From assembly GCF_029893365.1 (NCBI RefSeq), contig NZ_JARXUZ010000001.1:1922001-1986000 (forward strand): DNA of 64,000 nt. Reading direction: 5' to 3'. The notes beneath the pieces were generated by a model. The model made no database searches. It had not been told where the DNA came from and saw nothing but the letters and a program-made list of their open reading frames with translations. The position numbers and the translations under genes were made by a program. Shown piece after piece: positions 1 through 8,748 of the stretch; position 1 is the stretch's first letter, and every line of letters begins with the position of its first letter. This DNA comes from Cryobacterium sp. CG_9.6 (GTDB lineage: Bacteria; Actinomycetota; Actinomycetes; Actinomycetales; Microbacteriaceae).

Positions 1-1269
1 GCCGGTCCACTTGGGCCACCAGAAGTAGAAACCACTGAACATGGCGAAGACGACGGTACCAAACACCACGTAGTGGAAGTGAGCAACAACGAAGTACGTG
101 TCGGTCACGTGGAAGTCAAGCGGCGGTGAGGCCAGGATGACGCCGGTGAGTCCACCAAATGTGAAGGTGATCAGGAAGCCGATAGCCCACAGCATGGGGG
201 TCTCGAACGTGACCGATCCTCGCCACATTGTGCCGATCCAGTTGAAGATCTTCACACCTGTCGGCACGGCGATCAGCATCGTCATGAGAGAGAAGAACGG
301 CAGGAGCACAGATCCGGTTACGTACATGTGGTGAGCCCAGACAGAAACTGAGAGCGCAGCAATCGAGATGGTTGCGTAAATCAGTGTCTTGTATCCGAAC
401 ATGGGCTTGCGGCTGAACACCGGGAACACCTCGGACACGATGCCAAAGAACGGCAGAGCGATGATGTACACCTCAGGGTGACCGAAGAACCAGAACAAGT
501 GCTGCCAGAGAATGGCACCACCGTTGGCGGGATCATAAATGTGCGAGCCGAAGATGCGGTCTGACGCTGCGGCGAGCATAGCGGCAGCAAGAACGGGGAA
601 GACCATCAGCGCGAGCAGCGACGTGATCAGTGTGTTCCAGGTGAAGACGGGCATGCGCCACATCGTCATGCCGGGAGCGCGCATGGTGATGATCGTCGTG
701 ATGAAGTTCACGGAACCAAGAATGGTTCCGAATCCGGACAGTCCCAGACCCACCATCCATAGGTTTCCACCGATGCCCGGTGAGAAGGTGGTGCTTGCCA
801 GCGGCTGATACGCAAACCAACCGAACGAAGCCGCGCCCTGAGGGGTGAGGAACCCGGCAACGGCGATGAGGCTTCCAAAGTTGAAGAACCAGTAGGCCAG
901 CGCGTTCAGACGCGGGAAGGCAACGTCAGGTGCACCAATCTGCAGCGGAATCAGGAAGTTCGCGAAACCGAAGAACAGCGGCGTTGCGAACATCAGAAGC
1001 ATGATCGTACCGTGCATGGTGAAGAGCTGGTTGTACTGTTCCTTGGTCTGAACGATCTCCAGGCCCGGTGCGAAGAGCTGCGCACGGATGATCAACGCCA
1101 TCACTCCGCCGAGGCAGAAGTAGATGAACGACGTGACCAGATACATGTACCCGATCACCTTGTGATCGGTGGAGGTAATTGTCCGCACGAGGAGGTTGCC
1201 CTTGCGTTCGGCGGACGGTGAGACCGGAGTCTCCAAGCGCGGTGCTGCGGGGGTGATGGTCGTGCTCAT
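1..1269 (-). CDS. ctaD: Cytochrome c oxidase subunit I (3' part outside window)
   Basis: This is the catalytic subunit of the aa3-type terminal oxidase, which reduces O2 and pumps protons in the cytoplasmic membrane. About 423 N-terminal residues are visible; the rest lies beyond base 1. Visible motifs are FTMHGTIM (heme a ligand), GHPEVY (CuB His and its cross-linked Tyr), WAHHMY (two further CuB His) and VVAHFHYV (heme a3 and heme a ligands). Many membrane helices are evident. The start ([10 protein letters not shown]) lies 3 bp after the ctaC stop, so the two are co-transcribed. The lack of a stop in the window is simply truncation. Confidence 0.97.
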   Translation of the reverse strand, partial: MSTTITPAAPRLETPVSPSAERKGNLLVRTITSTDHKVIGYMYLVTSFIYFCLGGVMALIIRAQLFAPGLEIVQTKEQYNQLFTMHGTIMLLMFATPLFFGFANFLIPLQIGAPDVAFPRLNALAYWFFNFGSLIAVAGFLTPQGAASFGWFAYQPLASTTFSPGIGGNLWMVGLGLSGFGTILGSVNFITTIITMRAPGMTMWRMPVFTWNTLITSLLALMVFPVLAAAMLAAASDRIFGSHIYDPANGGAILWQHLFWFFGHPEVYIIALPFFGIVSEVFPVFSRKPMFGYKTLIYATISIAALSVSVWAHHMYVTGSVLLPFFSLMTMLIAVPTGVKIFNWIGTMWRGSVTFETPMLWAIGFLITFTFGGLTGVILASPPLDFHVTDTYFVVAHFHYVVFGTVVFAMFSGFYFWWPKWTG

Positions 1270-1272
1270 GGC

Positions 1273-2160
1273 TTAGTTGCCCTCCTGAGCCGTCGGGGCT
1301 TCCGTGCCCGGCTGATTCTGATTGCGATCGTAGTTGTTGTCGATCTGTCCGGTGTTACCGGCAGAACGAAGCGACGTAATGTACGCGTCGTAGTCGGCTT
1401 GGGAAACAACCTTGGTGTTGAACAGCATCATTGAGTGATACTCACCGCACAGTTCCGCACACTTTCCGGCATAGGTTCCAATCCGCTCGGGGATGACCGA
1501 CATGTAGTTTGTCTTGCCCGGGATGACGTCTTTCTTGTACAGAAAGTCGATGATCCAGAACGAGTGGATGACGTCGCGGGCCTCAAGCTTGAACTCAACC
1601 TGAGAATTGACCGGCAGCACCAGAGTGGGGAGCTCCGACTCAATGCGAGAACCGGGAGCACCATTGGGGTCAGGCTGAGCCTGAACACCGACGGAGTAGA
1701 CATCCTCGTTCACGTAGTTGAAGTCCCAGGCCCACTGCTTGGCCTGCACCTCCACGATCACGTCAGGATTGTCGAAGCGAGTCTCAATCGCGATCTGATC
1801 CCGCACGGTGAAGGCAAAGAAACCGACGACCAGAATGAGCGGAACGATCGTGTAGAAGATTTCAATCGGCATGTTGTAGCGAAGCTGCACCGGCAGTCCG
1901 GTCTGCCCCTTGCGACGACGGTAGACAACGACCGCCCAGATTGTGAGACCCCACGTGAGCAGTCCTACGACAAGCAGGACAATCCATGATGTGGTCCACA
2001 AACCGGCAATTCGCTCGGTGTTGTTTGTTACCGCCGGTTGGCCTTCTTCAAAGCCGGGGAGGTAGCCATGTAACTGGGCCTGCGTGCAGCCGGCGAGAAC
2101 AATGACGAGCGTCGCTGCAAGCGGAAATGCAGCCCATCGGAAACGGTGGTTAATGCGCAC
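1273..2160 (-). CDS. ctaC: Cytochrome c oxidase subunit II
   Basis: This 295-aa subunit takes electrons from cytochrome c through its binuclear CuA centre and passes them to subunit I. The N-terminus is a lipoprotein-type signal ending in LAGC (Cys about residue 25). Two membrane helices follow (about residues 50-75 and 100-120), then an extracytoplasmic cupredoxin domain. The CuA motif is GKCAELCGEYHSMM, with both Cys, the His and the Met present. The tail is rich in Asn, Gln and Pro. It sits directly upstream of ctaD in the same orientation, and length and motifs are normal for actinobacterial CtaC. Confidence 0.97.
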   Translation of the reverse strand: MRINHRFRWAAFPLAATLVIVLAGCTQAQLHGYLPGFEEGQPAVTNNTERIAGLWTTSWIVLLVVGLLTWGLTIWAVVVYRRRKGQTGLPVQLRYNMPIEIFYTIVPLILVVGFFAFTVRDQIAIETRFDNPDVIVEVQAKQWAWDFNYVNEDVYSVGVQAQPDPNGAPGSRIESELPTLVLPVNSQVEFKLEARDVIHSFWIIDFLYKKDVIPGKTNYMSVIPERIGTYAGKCAELCGEYHSMMLFNTKVVSQADYDAYITSLRSAGNTGQIDNNYDRNQNQPGTEAPTAQEGN

Positions 2161-2185
2161 CGGGGACCTTTCGGGAGATTCTTGG

Positions 2186-2203
2186 ACACTTCTCGGGAAG
2201 TGT
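2186..2203 (-). promoter_or_regulatory. Small hairpin in the ctaC leader
   Basis: A perfect 7-bp inverted repeat (acacttc/gaagtgt) with a 4-nt loop ends 26 nt before the ctaC start. It could be a leader structure affecting ctaC expression, but nothing else supports a role. The stem is short enough to occur by chance. Confidence 0.25.
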
Positions 2204-2309
2204 TTTGACCAATTCCTAGCCTACTCCGAGAGCGACCTTCTTCCGTGCACGCGAGGCAGGTAAGTTCGGTCGCAGACACGTCTGAGCGTTATGGAATATC
2301 GAATTGATA

Positions 2310-2354
2310 CACGAAAGGAGACCATCCGAGTGGGATGGCCTCCTGAATTTCGTG
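2310..2354 (-). terminator. Stem-loop between erpA and ctaC
   Basis: Just downstream of the erpA stop an imperfect inverted repeat pairs cacgaaa with tttcgtg on the outside and a 10-bp GC-rich inner stem (ggag-ccatcc with ggatgg-ctcc, one mismatch). There is no long U tract. It may be a weak terminator or an RNA-stabilising hairpin separating erpA from ctaC. Confidence 0.5.
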
Positions 2355-2373
2355 ATTCTCTGCGGAACCGGGT

Positions 2374-2736
2374 TTAGCTGAACGAATCCCCACAGGCACA
2401 GCTGCTACCCGCATTGGGGTTATCGATGGTGAAGCCCTGCTTCTCGATCGTGTCCTCAAAGTTGATGTTGGCACCCTCGAGGTACGGAACACTCATTTTG
2501 TCAACGACCACACCGACGCCGTCAAAGTCGACAACAGCATCGCCTTCAAGCACGCGCTCGTCAAAGTACAGCTGGTAGATCAAGCCCGAGCAGCCACCAG
2601 GCTGCACAGCGACGCGAAGACGCAGGTCTGTACGACCTTCCTGAGCCAAGAGGCTCCGGACCTTGTTCGCTGCAATGTCGCTCAGGCCGACACCGTGGGC
2701 TGCGGTGCTGGTCGTCTCGGTCATGGTGTCAGTCAT
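2374..2736 (-). CDS. erpA: A-type iron-sulfur cluster carrier (ErpA/HesB family)
   Basis: The 120-aa protein is an A-type carrier that binds an Fe-S cluster and hands it to apoproteins in the cytosol. The three conserved Cys are visible in GGCSG (mid-protein) and the C-terminal SSCACGDSF. The reading frame stays open upstream, but the start at 2736 (MTDTMTETTS) is preferred because AAGGAGA sits just ahead of it. The gene lies next to the oxidase genes and to lipoate synthase further along, both in Fe-S or metal-dependent pathways, but no functional link is shown here. Confidence 0.93.
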   Translation of the reverse strand: MTDTMTETTSTAAHGVGLSDIAANKVRSLLAQEGRTDLRLRVAVQPGGCSGLIYQLYFDERVLEGDAVVDFDGVGVVVDKMSVPYLEGANINFEDTIEKQGFTIDNPNAGSSCACGDSFS

Positions 2737-2863
2737 GGATTCTCCTTGGTGGTCGCAATGCTCAGCGTTCTCACGTGGTGATTTCGGATGGATATTTCTT
2801 TCACCCTGAATACTGTCCACAGTCTAACTCCGTCAACCCTCGGGTTGGCCGAATCATTCCTGC

Positions 2864-4285
2864 TCACTCACTGATTCGGTGATTGAGCCGAGCCAGCAGC
2901 AGCGCTTCCGTGAGGAGTGCCCGCTTGAAGACACCGAGGTGTAGTGACTCGTTGGGGCTGTGGGCGCGGGAATCGGGGTCCTCCACGCCGGTCACCAGGA
3001 TCTGAGCCTCGGGGAAGACACGCACCAGATCGGCGATGAAAGGAATGGAACCACCCACGCCGATGTCGACGGGTGACGTGCCCCAAGCATCCGTCATGGC
3101 GCGTCGCGCCTCCGTAACAGCCCATCCACTCGTGTCCACCAGGAATGGCTCGCCGCAGTCCACATCGGTGATGTCCACCTGCGCTCCGAACGGTGCCTGG
3201 GCACGGAGGTGCGCCTGAAGGGCATCGGCAGCGTCGGCAGCCAATTGGCCCGGTGCGATGCGACAACTAATGCGGACCGCAATGGCGGGTGAGAGTGTGT
3301 TCGACGCATTGTCAACGCTCGGGGCATCGATGCCCGTGACGGTGATGGACGGCTGAGACCAGATTCGGCTGAGGATTGAACCATGGCCGATCGGCGAGAC
3401 GCCCTCCAGCAATCCGGTTTCGTCCCGAAGCTGCTCTTCCGAGTACTCCGGCGTATCCCCCACATGGCTCGTGAGTCCCGTGACTGCCACGGAACCGTCC
3501 TCGTTGTACAACGTGGCCAGGAGTTTGATGGTGGCCATCATGGCATCGGGGACAGCCCCGCCGAACATCCCGGAGTGGGAAGCATGATCGAGCGTGCGTA
3601 CCTCCAGGCGGAGTGTCACGTTCCCCCGCAGACCAGTCGTGAGGGCAGGCGTTGTAATGTCCCAGTTATTCGAGTCCGCGACAACGATGACATCTGCTCG
3701 GAGTGCATCCACGTTTTCTTCGAGGAAGGTTGCGAAGGATCGGCTGCCGAATTCTTCTTCCCCTTCGATGAAGAGCGCAAGGCCCAGGTCAAAATCAGGT
3801 CCTGCCGCCTCCACCAACGCGCGAATTGACGCGATGTGTGCCATCACTCCCGCCTTGTCGTCGGCCGCACCGCGTCCATAGAGCCGGTCACCACGCACCG
3901 TGGGCTCGAAGGCGGCCGAGTCCCAGTCCTCGTCTTTGCCGGGAGGCTGCACGTCGTGATGGGCATACAGCAGCACGGTCGGTCGCCCATTCCGGGCTGC
4001 CCGTGTTGCCAGAACAGCGGGCTGGCCCAGCTCGGTAGTCCCGGGAATCCCGGCCTGTTTGATCTCGACCGAGTCGAACACGTGCAAATCACGGGCCAGG
4101 GTGGCGACCGCCTCGGCACTTTTCAGCACGGTGGCACGGTCAAACGCAGACCAGGCAACCGAGGGAATGCGCACCAATGCGCAGAGTTCGGCAATGGTAG
4201 TTGGTAACCCGAGTTCAACCGCAGTGCGAACGGATGCGTCGTCAGCTGTGGTTTCGTCGGTAATTGTCAGTGGGTTATCCGTCAT
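2864..4285 (-). CDS. M20 family dipeptidase
   Basis: This 473-aa metallopeptidase of the M20/ArgE/DapE/CPG2 superfamily probably hydrolyses dipeptides in the cytosol. Visible metal-site and catalytic motifs are YAHHDVQPPG (first metal His and catalytic Asp), GRGAADDKAG (bridging Asp) and EGEEEFGS (general-base and metal Glu), then DHASHSGMFGG in the dimerisation-domain region and a final His in SRAHSPNE. Length fits the dipeptidase subgroup. It has its own promoter region of about 40 bp and diverges from the DUF3043 gene. Substrate specificity cannot be read from sequence. Confidence 0.92.
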   Translation of the reverse strand: MTDNPLTITDETTADDASVRTAVELGLPTTIAELCALVRIPSVAWSAFDRATVLKSAEAVATLARDLHVFDSVEIKQAGIPGTTELGQPAVLATRAARNGRPTVLLYAHHDVQPPGKDEDWDSAAFEPTVRGDRLYGRGAADDKAGVMAHIASIRALVEAAGPDFDLGLALFIEGEEEFGSRSFATFLEENVDALRADVIVVADSNNWDITTPALTTGLRGNVTLRLEVRTLDHASHSGMFGGAVPDAMMATIKLLATLYNEDGSVAVTGLTSHVGDTPEYSEEQLRDETGLLEGVSPIGHGSILSRIWSQPSITVTGIDAPSVDNASNTLSPAIAVRISCRIAPGQLAADAADALQAHLRAQAPFGAQVDITDVDCGEPFLVDTSGWAVTEARRAMTDAWGTSPVDIGVGGSIPFIADLVRVFPEAQILVTGVEDPDSRAHSPNESLHLGVFKRALLTEALLLARLNHRISE

Positions 4286-4323
4286 ACGGGTAATCTTAAG
4301 GCACCCAATTACAAGGACTTGAT

Positions 4324-4914
4324 GTGGCTAAGCAACCAGTGAACCCCGACGCGCAGCCGTCGATTGAAACCGCGGCCGAAACGGCCGCTCGTCTGAACGG
4401 CACATCTGTGGGTAAGGGTCAGCCGACTCCGACCCGCCGAATGCAGGAAGCGGCCAACAAACGTCCGCTCGTTCCCGATGACCGCAAGCTTGCAGCGCAG
4501 CAGGCTCGGGCAAAGTCTCGGGTGAGCCGTGACCGGGCCCGAATCGGCATGGCCAATGGGGAGGACAAGTTTCTCCCTGTGCGCGAGCGTGGTCCCCAGA
4601 AGCGCTTCGCACGCGACTATGTTGACGCCCGATTCAACGTCGGGGAGCTGATGATTCCGGTCATGTTCCTGGTGATCCTGCTCTCGACGATTCCGGCGAT
4701 TGCCAATTACGGGATCATCGCCCTGTGGGCGTTCTTCATCGTGGCCATTGTGGACTGTGTCGTTCTCGGCTTCATCGTCACGAAGAAGGTTGAAGCCAAA
4801 TTTGGCGCCGACAAGGTGGAGAAGGTGCGTTGGTATGTGGCCATGCGCGCGCTCCAGCTTCGGCCGATGCGACTCCCCAAGCCTCAGGTGAAGCGCGGAC
4901 AGTACCCGGCGTAG
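4324..4914 (+). CDS. DUF3043 membrane protein
   Basis: This 196-aa protein belongs to an actinobacterial family of unknown function. The N-terminal 95 residues are charged and rich in Ala, Arg and Lys (basic stretch KSRVSRDRARIG). Two hydrophobic helices follow at about residues 107-125 and 130-150 (LMIPVMFLVILLS and IALWAFFIVAIVDCVVLG), then a basic tail (RPMRLPKPQVKRGQ). It is probably a small inner-membrane protein with both ends in the cytosol. It is transcribed divergently from the dipeptidase gene. No catalytic motif is seen. Confidence 0.9.
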   Translation: MAKQPVNPDAQPSIETAAETAARLNGTSVGKGQPTPTRRMQEAANKRPLVPDDRKLAAQQARAKSRVSRDRARIGMANGEDKFLPVRERGPQKRFARDYVDARFNVGELMIPVMFLVILLSTIPAIANYGIIALWAFFIVAIVDCVVLGFIVTKKVEAKFGADKVEKVRWYVAMRALQLRPMRLPKPQVKRGQYPA

Positions 4915-4934
4915 TCACACCGGTCATATCGTTC

Positions 4935-4973
4935 ATGGCCCCGACTCGTCTCGCGACGGGCCGGGGCCATTTT
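4935..4973. terminator. Rho-independent terminator, convergent genes
   Basis: A perfect 9-bp outer stem (atggccccg/cggggccat) encloses a smaller inner hairpin and is followed by TTTT. It lies between the converging DUF3043 and phosphodiesterase genes and can serve the plus-strand gene. Confidence 0.8.
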
Positions 4974-4978
4974 GTGCC

Positions 4979-6124
4979 TCAGCGGGCAAAGGCCCCAGCC
5001 CGAATGAGCGGTACGCGCACTTCCTCATCGGTGAGGGAACCGTGCTGCCCGATCATGGATCGGGCGCTCTGGTTCGCGGGCCGGGAGTCGTAATATGCAA
5101 TTCCCTTCCTCGCGGCCACGATGACGTCGCCAATGCGCGGGAGAACGTCTGTGGCCACCCGGCCGAAGAGGCCCGCCTCGACGGCTTCTCCGCGCGTATA
5201 GATCCAGGCTCGGTCGCCCTCGACCTCCCGCCAACTCTGCGCAAGAGCGTCAGGTGTGATGTCGGTGCGCTCGGGGTCAATGTACAACTGAAGGCAACGA
5301 GGGTCTCCCCCGATGTGCCGCACGCCCGCGACAAGAGCCGCAACGGTATCAAAGAGAACGTGCTTGGTCGGCGCAACATCAATTACGCCATGATCTGCCG
5401 TGAGCAGCAGCCCTTCCCCTGATCCGAGCCCCGCCGCAAAACGGGCCATCTCGGAGTCGAGCAGCTCAAGCTGGGCCAGCCACCGTGCAGATTGCCAGCC
5501 ATGCGCGTGCGCCGCAACATCGAGCTCGGACACATAGAGGTACACGAGAGCGCTGGCCTCTGCCGCAAGGATCTCTCGCGCCGCTACAAACCGGTCAGGA
5601 ACACTCTCCGCCACTACGTACTGCGCCCCGCGCAGGACCGCCTGAGTGAAGCCCGAATCGAGAAACCGGCGGGGGCCGATAGCAAAGCTCGGCACACCGG
5701 CATCCGCTGCCTGATCAAAAACCGTCCGTGCCCGTTGCCACGTGGCAGGGTCCATGTGGGAATCCCACCCGGTGAGCTGGTTGACGACCCGATCCCGGTC
5801 GGCGTCGAGAACCTGATAGCCCACCAAACCGTGCTGTCCCGGCTCGACCCCGGTGGTGAGGCTGGCGATACCGGCCGCCGTCGTGGCCGGAAAAACCCCG
5901 TCGATGACATCCGCTTTGGTCAGCCGACTCATCAGGAATCGCGCGTGGCCAGCGCGGGCGCGCAAAGCACTCACGCCGAGTCCATCGGCGAGCACGACAA
6001 CGGCTTTCGTGACCGGTGGTAGTCCGAGGGGGTTCGGTTCGCTGCGGACGGAGAGGAGTGAACTTGTCAGAACATCGGCAAGGCGCAGAGTGCTGAATTG
6101 ACGGGCCGGTATCATGGTTGACAT
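4979..6124 (-). CDS. Alkaline phosphatase/nucleotide pyrophosphatase family phosphodiesterase
   Basis: The 381-aa protein belongs to the alkaline phosphatase superfamily, type I phosphodiesterase/nucleotide pyrophosphatase branch. Features seen are VVLADGLGVSAL (first metal Asp), FPATTAAGIASLTTG (Thr nucleophile region), ELDVAAHAHGW (metal Asp and His) and LLTADHGVID (metal Asp-His). No clear signal peptide is present, which would place it in the cytosol. The frame is open to 6190, but the start at 6124 (MSTMIPARQ) matches where homology is expected to begin; the ribosome-binding site is weak. The substrate is unknown. Confidence 0.88.
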   Translation of the reverse strand: MSTMIPARQFSTLRLADVLTSSLLSVRSEPNPLGLPPVTKAVVVLADGLGVSALRARAGHARFLMSRLTKADVIDGVFPATTAAGIASLTTGVEPGQHGLVGYQVLDADRDRVVNQLTGWDSHMDPATWQRARTVFDQAADAGVPSFAIGPRRFLDSGFTQAVLRGAQYVVAESVPDRFVAAREILAAEASALVYLYVSELDVAAHAHGWQSARWLAQLELLDSEMARFAAGLGSGEGLLLTADHGVIDVAPTKHVLFDTVAALVAGVRHIGGDPRCLQLYIDPERTDITPDALAQSWREVEGDRAWIYTRGEAVEAGLFGRVATDVLPRIGDVIVAARKGIAYYDSRPANQSARSMIGQHGSLTDEEVRVPLIRAGAFAR

Positions 6125-6244
6125 TGGGCTAAGTCTGACATAGGCACTACCCAAACAATTCGGCGTACTCCAGAGAGTGCGCAAAACCACTGCTATCCCG
6201 GTGAAAATTCTCTCGGGACGGACACGACAGAAGCCGAATAACGA

Positions 6245-8737
6245 ATGAGCCGCGCAGCCAATACCCCTCCCGCCGCCAGCACCGCGAACAACACGGAACG
6301 AATCGAAGACGTCGACGTATCCATCGAGATGCAGGGCTCTTTTCTCGAGTACGCCTACTCGGTCATCTACTCACGTGCCCTTCCGGATGCCCGTGATGGG
6401 TTGAAACCTGTTCAGCGTCGCATTCTATACCAGATGAGCGAGATGGGCCTGCGTCCCGACCGGGGTCACGTCAAGTCCGCCCGTGTTGTGGGCGAGGTGA
6501 TGGGTAAACTTCACCCGCACGGTGACACGGCCATTTATGACGCCCTCGTGCGCATGGCCCAGTCGTTTTCGCTGCGCGTGCCCCTCATCGATGGCCACGG
6601 CAATTTCGGGTCTCTCGACGACGGCCCGGCGGCACCTCGATACACCGAAGCTCGCCTCGCGGCACCCGCCCTGGCGATGACCGAAAACCTTGATGAAGAC
6701 GTCGTGGATTTCGTACCGAACTACGACAACCAGCTGACGCAACCCGATGTGCTCCCCGCCGCCTACCCCAACCTCCTCGTCAACGGGGCGAGCGGCATCG
6801 CCGTGGGTATGGCCACAAATATGGCACCCCATAACCTCATCGAGGTGGTGGGAGCGGCACGTCACCTGCTCGCTTACCCCGAAGCGTCACTCGAGCACCT
6901 GATGGAGTTCATTCCGGGACCGGACCTGCCGACCGGCGGCACAATCGTAGGACTCGCCGGTATCAAAGACGCCTACCTCACCGGTCGTGGCTCCTTTAAG
7001 ACTCGGGCGCGCGTGACGGTGGAGTCCATCAGTGCCCGAAAGACGGGGCTTGTCGTCACGGAACTCCCCTATCTCGTGGGGCCCGAAAAGGTGATCGAGA
7101 AGATCAAGGACGGCGTCAACTCCAAGAAACTCAGCGGAATCTCTGACGTCACCGACCTCACCGACCGCACAAAGGGTCTCCGCCTCGTGATTGAAATCAA
7201 AACGGGGTTCAGCCCCGATGCGGTTCTCGAACAGCTCTACCGCTACACGCCCCTCGAAGACTCCTTCAACATCAATGCTGTCGCCCTCGTGGAGGGCGCA
7301 CCGCAGACTCTCGGACTTCGCGAGCTCCTGCTCGTGTATGTGAACCACCGTATTGACGTGGTGACCCGTCGTTCCTCCTACCGGCTCGCCCGCCGCAGGG
7401 AGCGTCTCCACCTCGTGGAGGGTCTTCTGGTGGCCATTGTCGACATTGACGAGGTCATTCAGGTGATTCGCGCGAGCGACGACACCGAGATGGCCAGGGC
7501 TCGCCTCATCGACGTTTTCGACCTGAGCCAGGTGCAGGCCGAGTACATTCTGGAGCTACGCCTGCGGAGGCTCACCCGCTTCTCCCGCATCGAGCTGGAG
7601 GCGGAGCGCGACCAACTCCTCGCCGAAATCGCCGAGTTGGAGAAGCTTCTCTCCAGCAAGGCAGCGATTAGAACCCTTGTATCGGCCGAGCTGGCCACCG
7701 TCGCCGATCGGTTTGGCACCCCGCGACGAACGGTACTCACCGAGGCAAAACCGAGCATCGCCGGGATGTCAGCTGCCGCAGCCAAGCGTCAGGCCGCTGT
7801 CCTCGAAGTGCAGGACATCCCCACCCGCATCTTCCTGAGCGCAACCGGGCGCATTGCTCGCGTCGATCTAGCCGCCGTGGACGAGTCTGTTCCCCAACGC
7901 ATCACTCCCCCACAGCGCCGAAGCAAGCACGATGCGATCCTGTCGTCGTTGGAGACCACGAGCCGCACAGAAATTGGCGCGGTCACCAACCATGGTCGGC
8001 TCATCCGATTCTCGCCCGTTGACCTCCCCGTCATGCCCCCCACGTCGATTCAACTTGCCGCCGGGGTGCGCATCGCCGACTACCTTGTTCTGGCCAGTCG
8101 CGGCGAACGGGTTCTTGGGTTGGTATCCCTGGAATCCGAACGAGCCATTGTGCTCGGTACGCGCCAGGGAATTGTGAAGCGCGTCACGCCGGGTGATTGG
8201 GCCAACAAACCGGACTTCGAGATCATTGCGCTCAAACCGAAGGACGAGGTTGTTGGTGTTGCGCAGGGCGGCGAAGATGATGACCTCATCTTCATTACCT
8301 CCGATGCGCAGCTGCTCCGTTTCGCGGCGGCTGGCGTGCGTCCTCAGGGCAGAGCGGCCGGCGGAATGGCTGGTATTAAGCTCTCCCCCGGTGCCGCGGT
8401 CGTCTATTTCACCAGCCTCAACTCGGCCGAGGCCGATGTCGCGGTGGTCGCAACCGTTGCAATCGGAAGTCAGACCTTGCCGGGGACCGATCCAGGCAGC
8501 GCCAAGCTCTCGGAGTTCACCGAGTACCCGGCCAAGGGACGTGCCACCGGTGGTGTGCGATCGCACCGTTTTCTCAAGGGGGAAGACACGATTGCGATTG
8601 CCTGGGTGGGAGCAGCGCCGGCTCGCGCAACGTCCCTGGAGGGTGTGCCCCGCACCCTCCCGGATTCGGGGTCACGTCGGGATGCGTCGGGGCTCATGCT
8701 CGATGCGATCATTGGCGTGATTGGCGCCGAGATCTAG
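6245..8737 (+). CDS. parC: DNA topoisomerase IV / gyrase subunit A-type protein
   Basis: This 830-aa type II topoisomerase A subunit breaks and rejoins DNA, working with the B subunit encoded opposite. Seen in order: the winged-helix CAP region with the quinolone-region motif [13 protein letters not shown], the catalytic Tyr in [10 protein letters not shown], the tower with [17 protein letters not shown], a coiled-coil region (about 380-480, [21 protein letters not shown]) and a C-terminal beta-pinwheel. It is distinct from the gyrase pair normally found near dnaA, so topoisomerase IV is the likely identity. It converges on parE with 11 bp between the stops. No strong ribosome-binding site precedes the ATG. 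Confidence 0.9.
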   Translation: MSRAANTPPAASTANNTERIEDVDVSIEMQGSFLEYAYSVIYSRALPDARDGLKPVQRRILYQMSEMGLRPDRGHVKSARVVGEVMGKLHPHGDTAIYDALVRMAQSFSLRVPLIDGHGNFGSLDDGPAAPRYTEARLAAPALAMTENLDEDVVDFVPNYDNQLTQPDVLPAAYPNLLVNGASGIAVGMATNMAPHNLIEVVGAARHLLAYPEASLEHLMEFIPGPDLPTGGTIVGLAGIKDAYLTGRGSFKTRARVTVESISARKTGLVVTELPYLVGPEKVIEKIKDGVNSKKLSGISDVTDLTDRTKGLRLVIEIKTGFSPDAVLEQLYRYTPLEDSFNINAVALVEGAPQTLGLRELLLVYVNHRIDVVTRRSSYRLARRRERLHLVEGLLVAIVDIDEVIQVIRASDDTEMARARLIDVFDLSQVQAEYILELRLRRLTRFSRIELEAERDQLLAEIAELEKLLSSKAAIRTLVSAELATVADRFGTPRRTVLTEAKPSIAGMSAAAAKRQAAVLEVQDIPTRIFLSATGRIARVDLAAVDESVPQRITPPQRRSKHDAILSSLETTSRTEIGAVTNHGRLIRFSPVDLPVMPPTSIQLAAGVRIADYLVLASRGERVLGLVSLESERAIVLGTRQGIVKRVTPGDWANKPDFEIIALKPKDEVVGVAQGGEDDDLIFITSDAQLLRFAAAGVRPQGRAAGGMAGIKLSPGAAVVYFTSLNSAEADVAVVATVAIGSQTLPGTDPGSAKLSEFTEYPAKGRATGGVRSHRFLKGEDTIAIAWVGAAPARATSLEGVPRTLPDSGSRRDASGLMLDAIIGVIGAEI

Positions 8738-8748
8738 GCGACACCGGA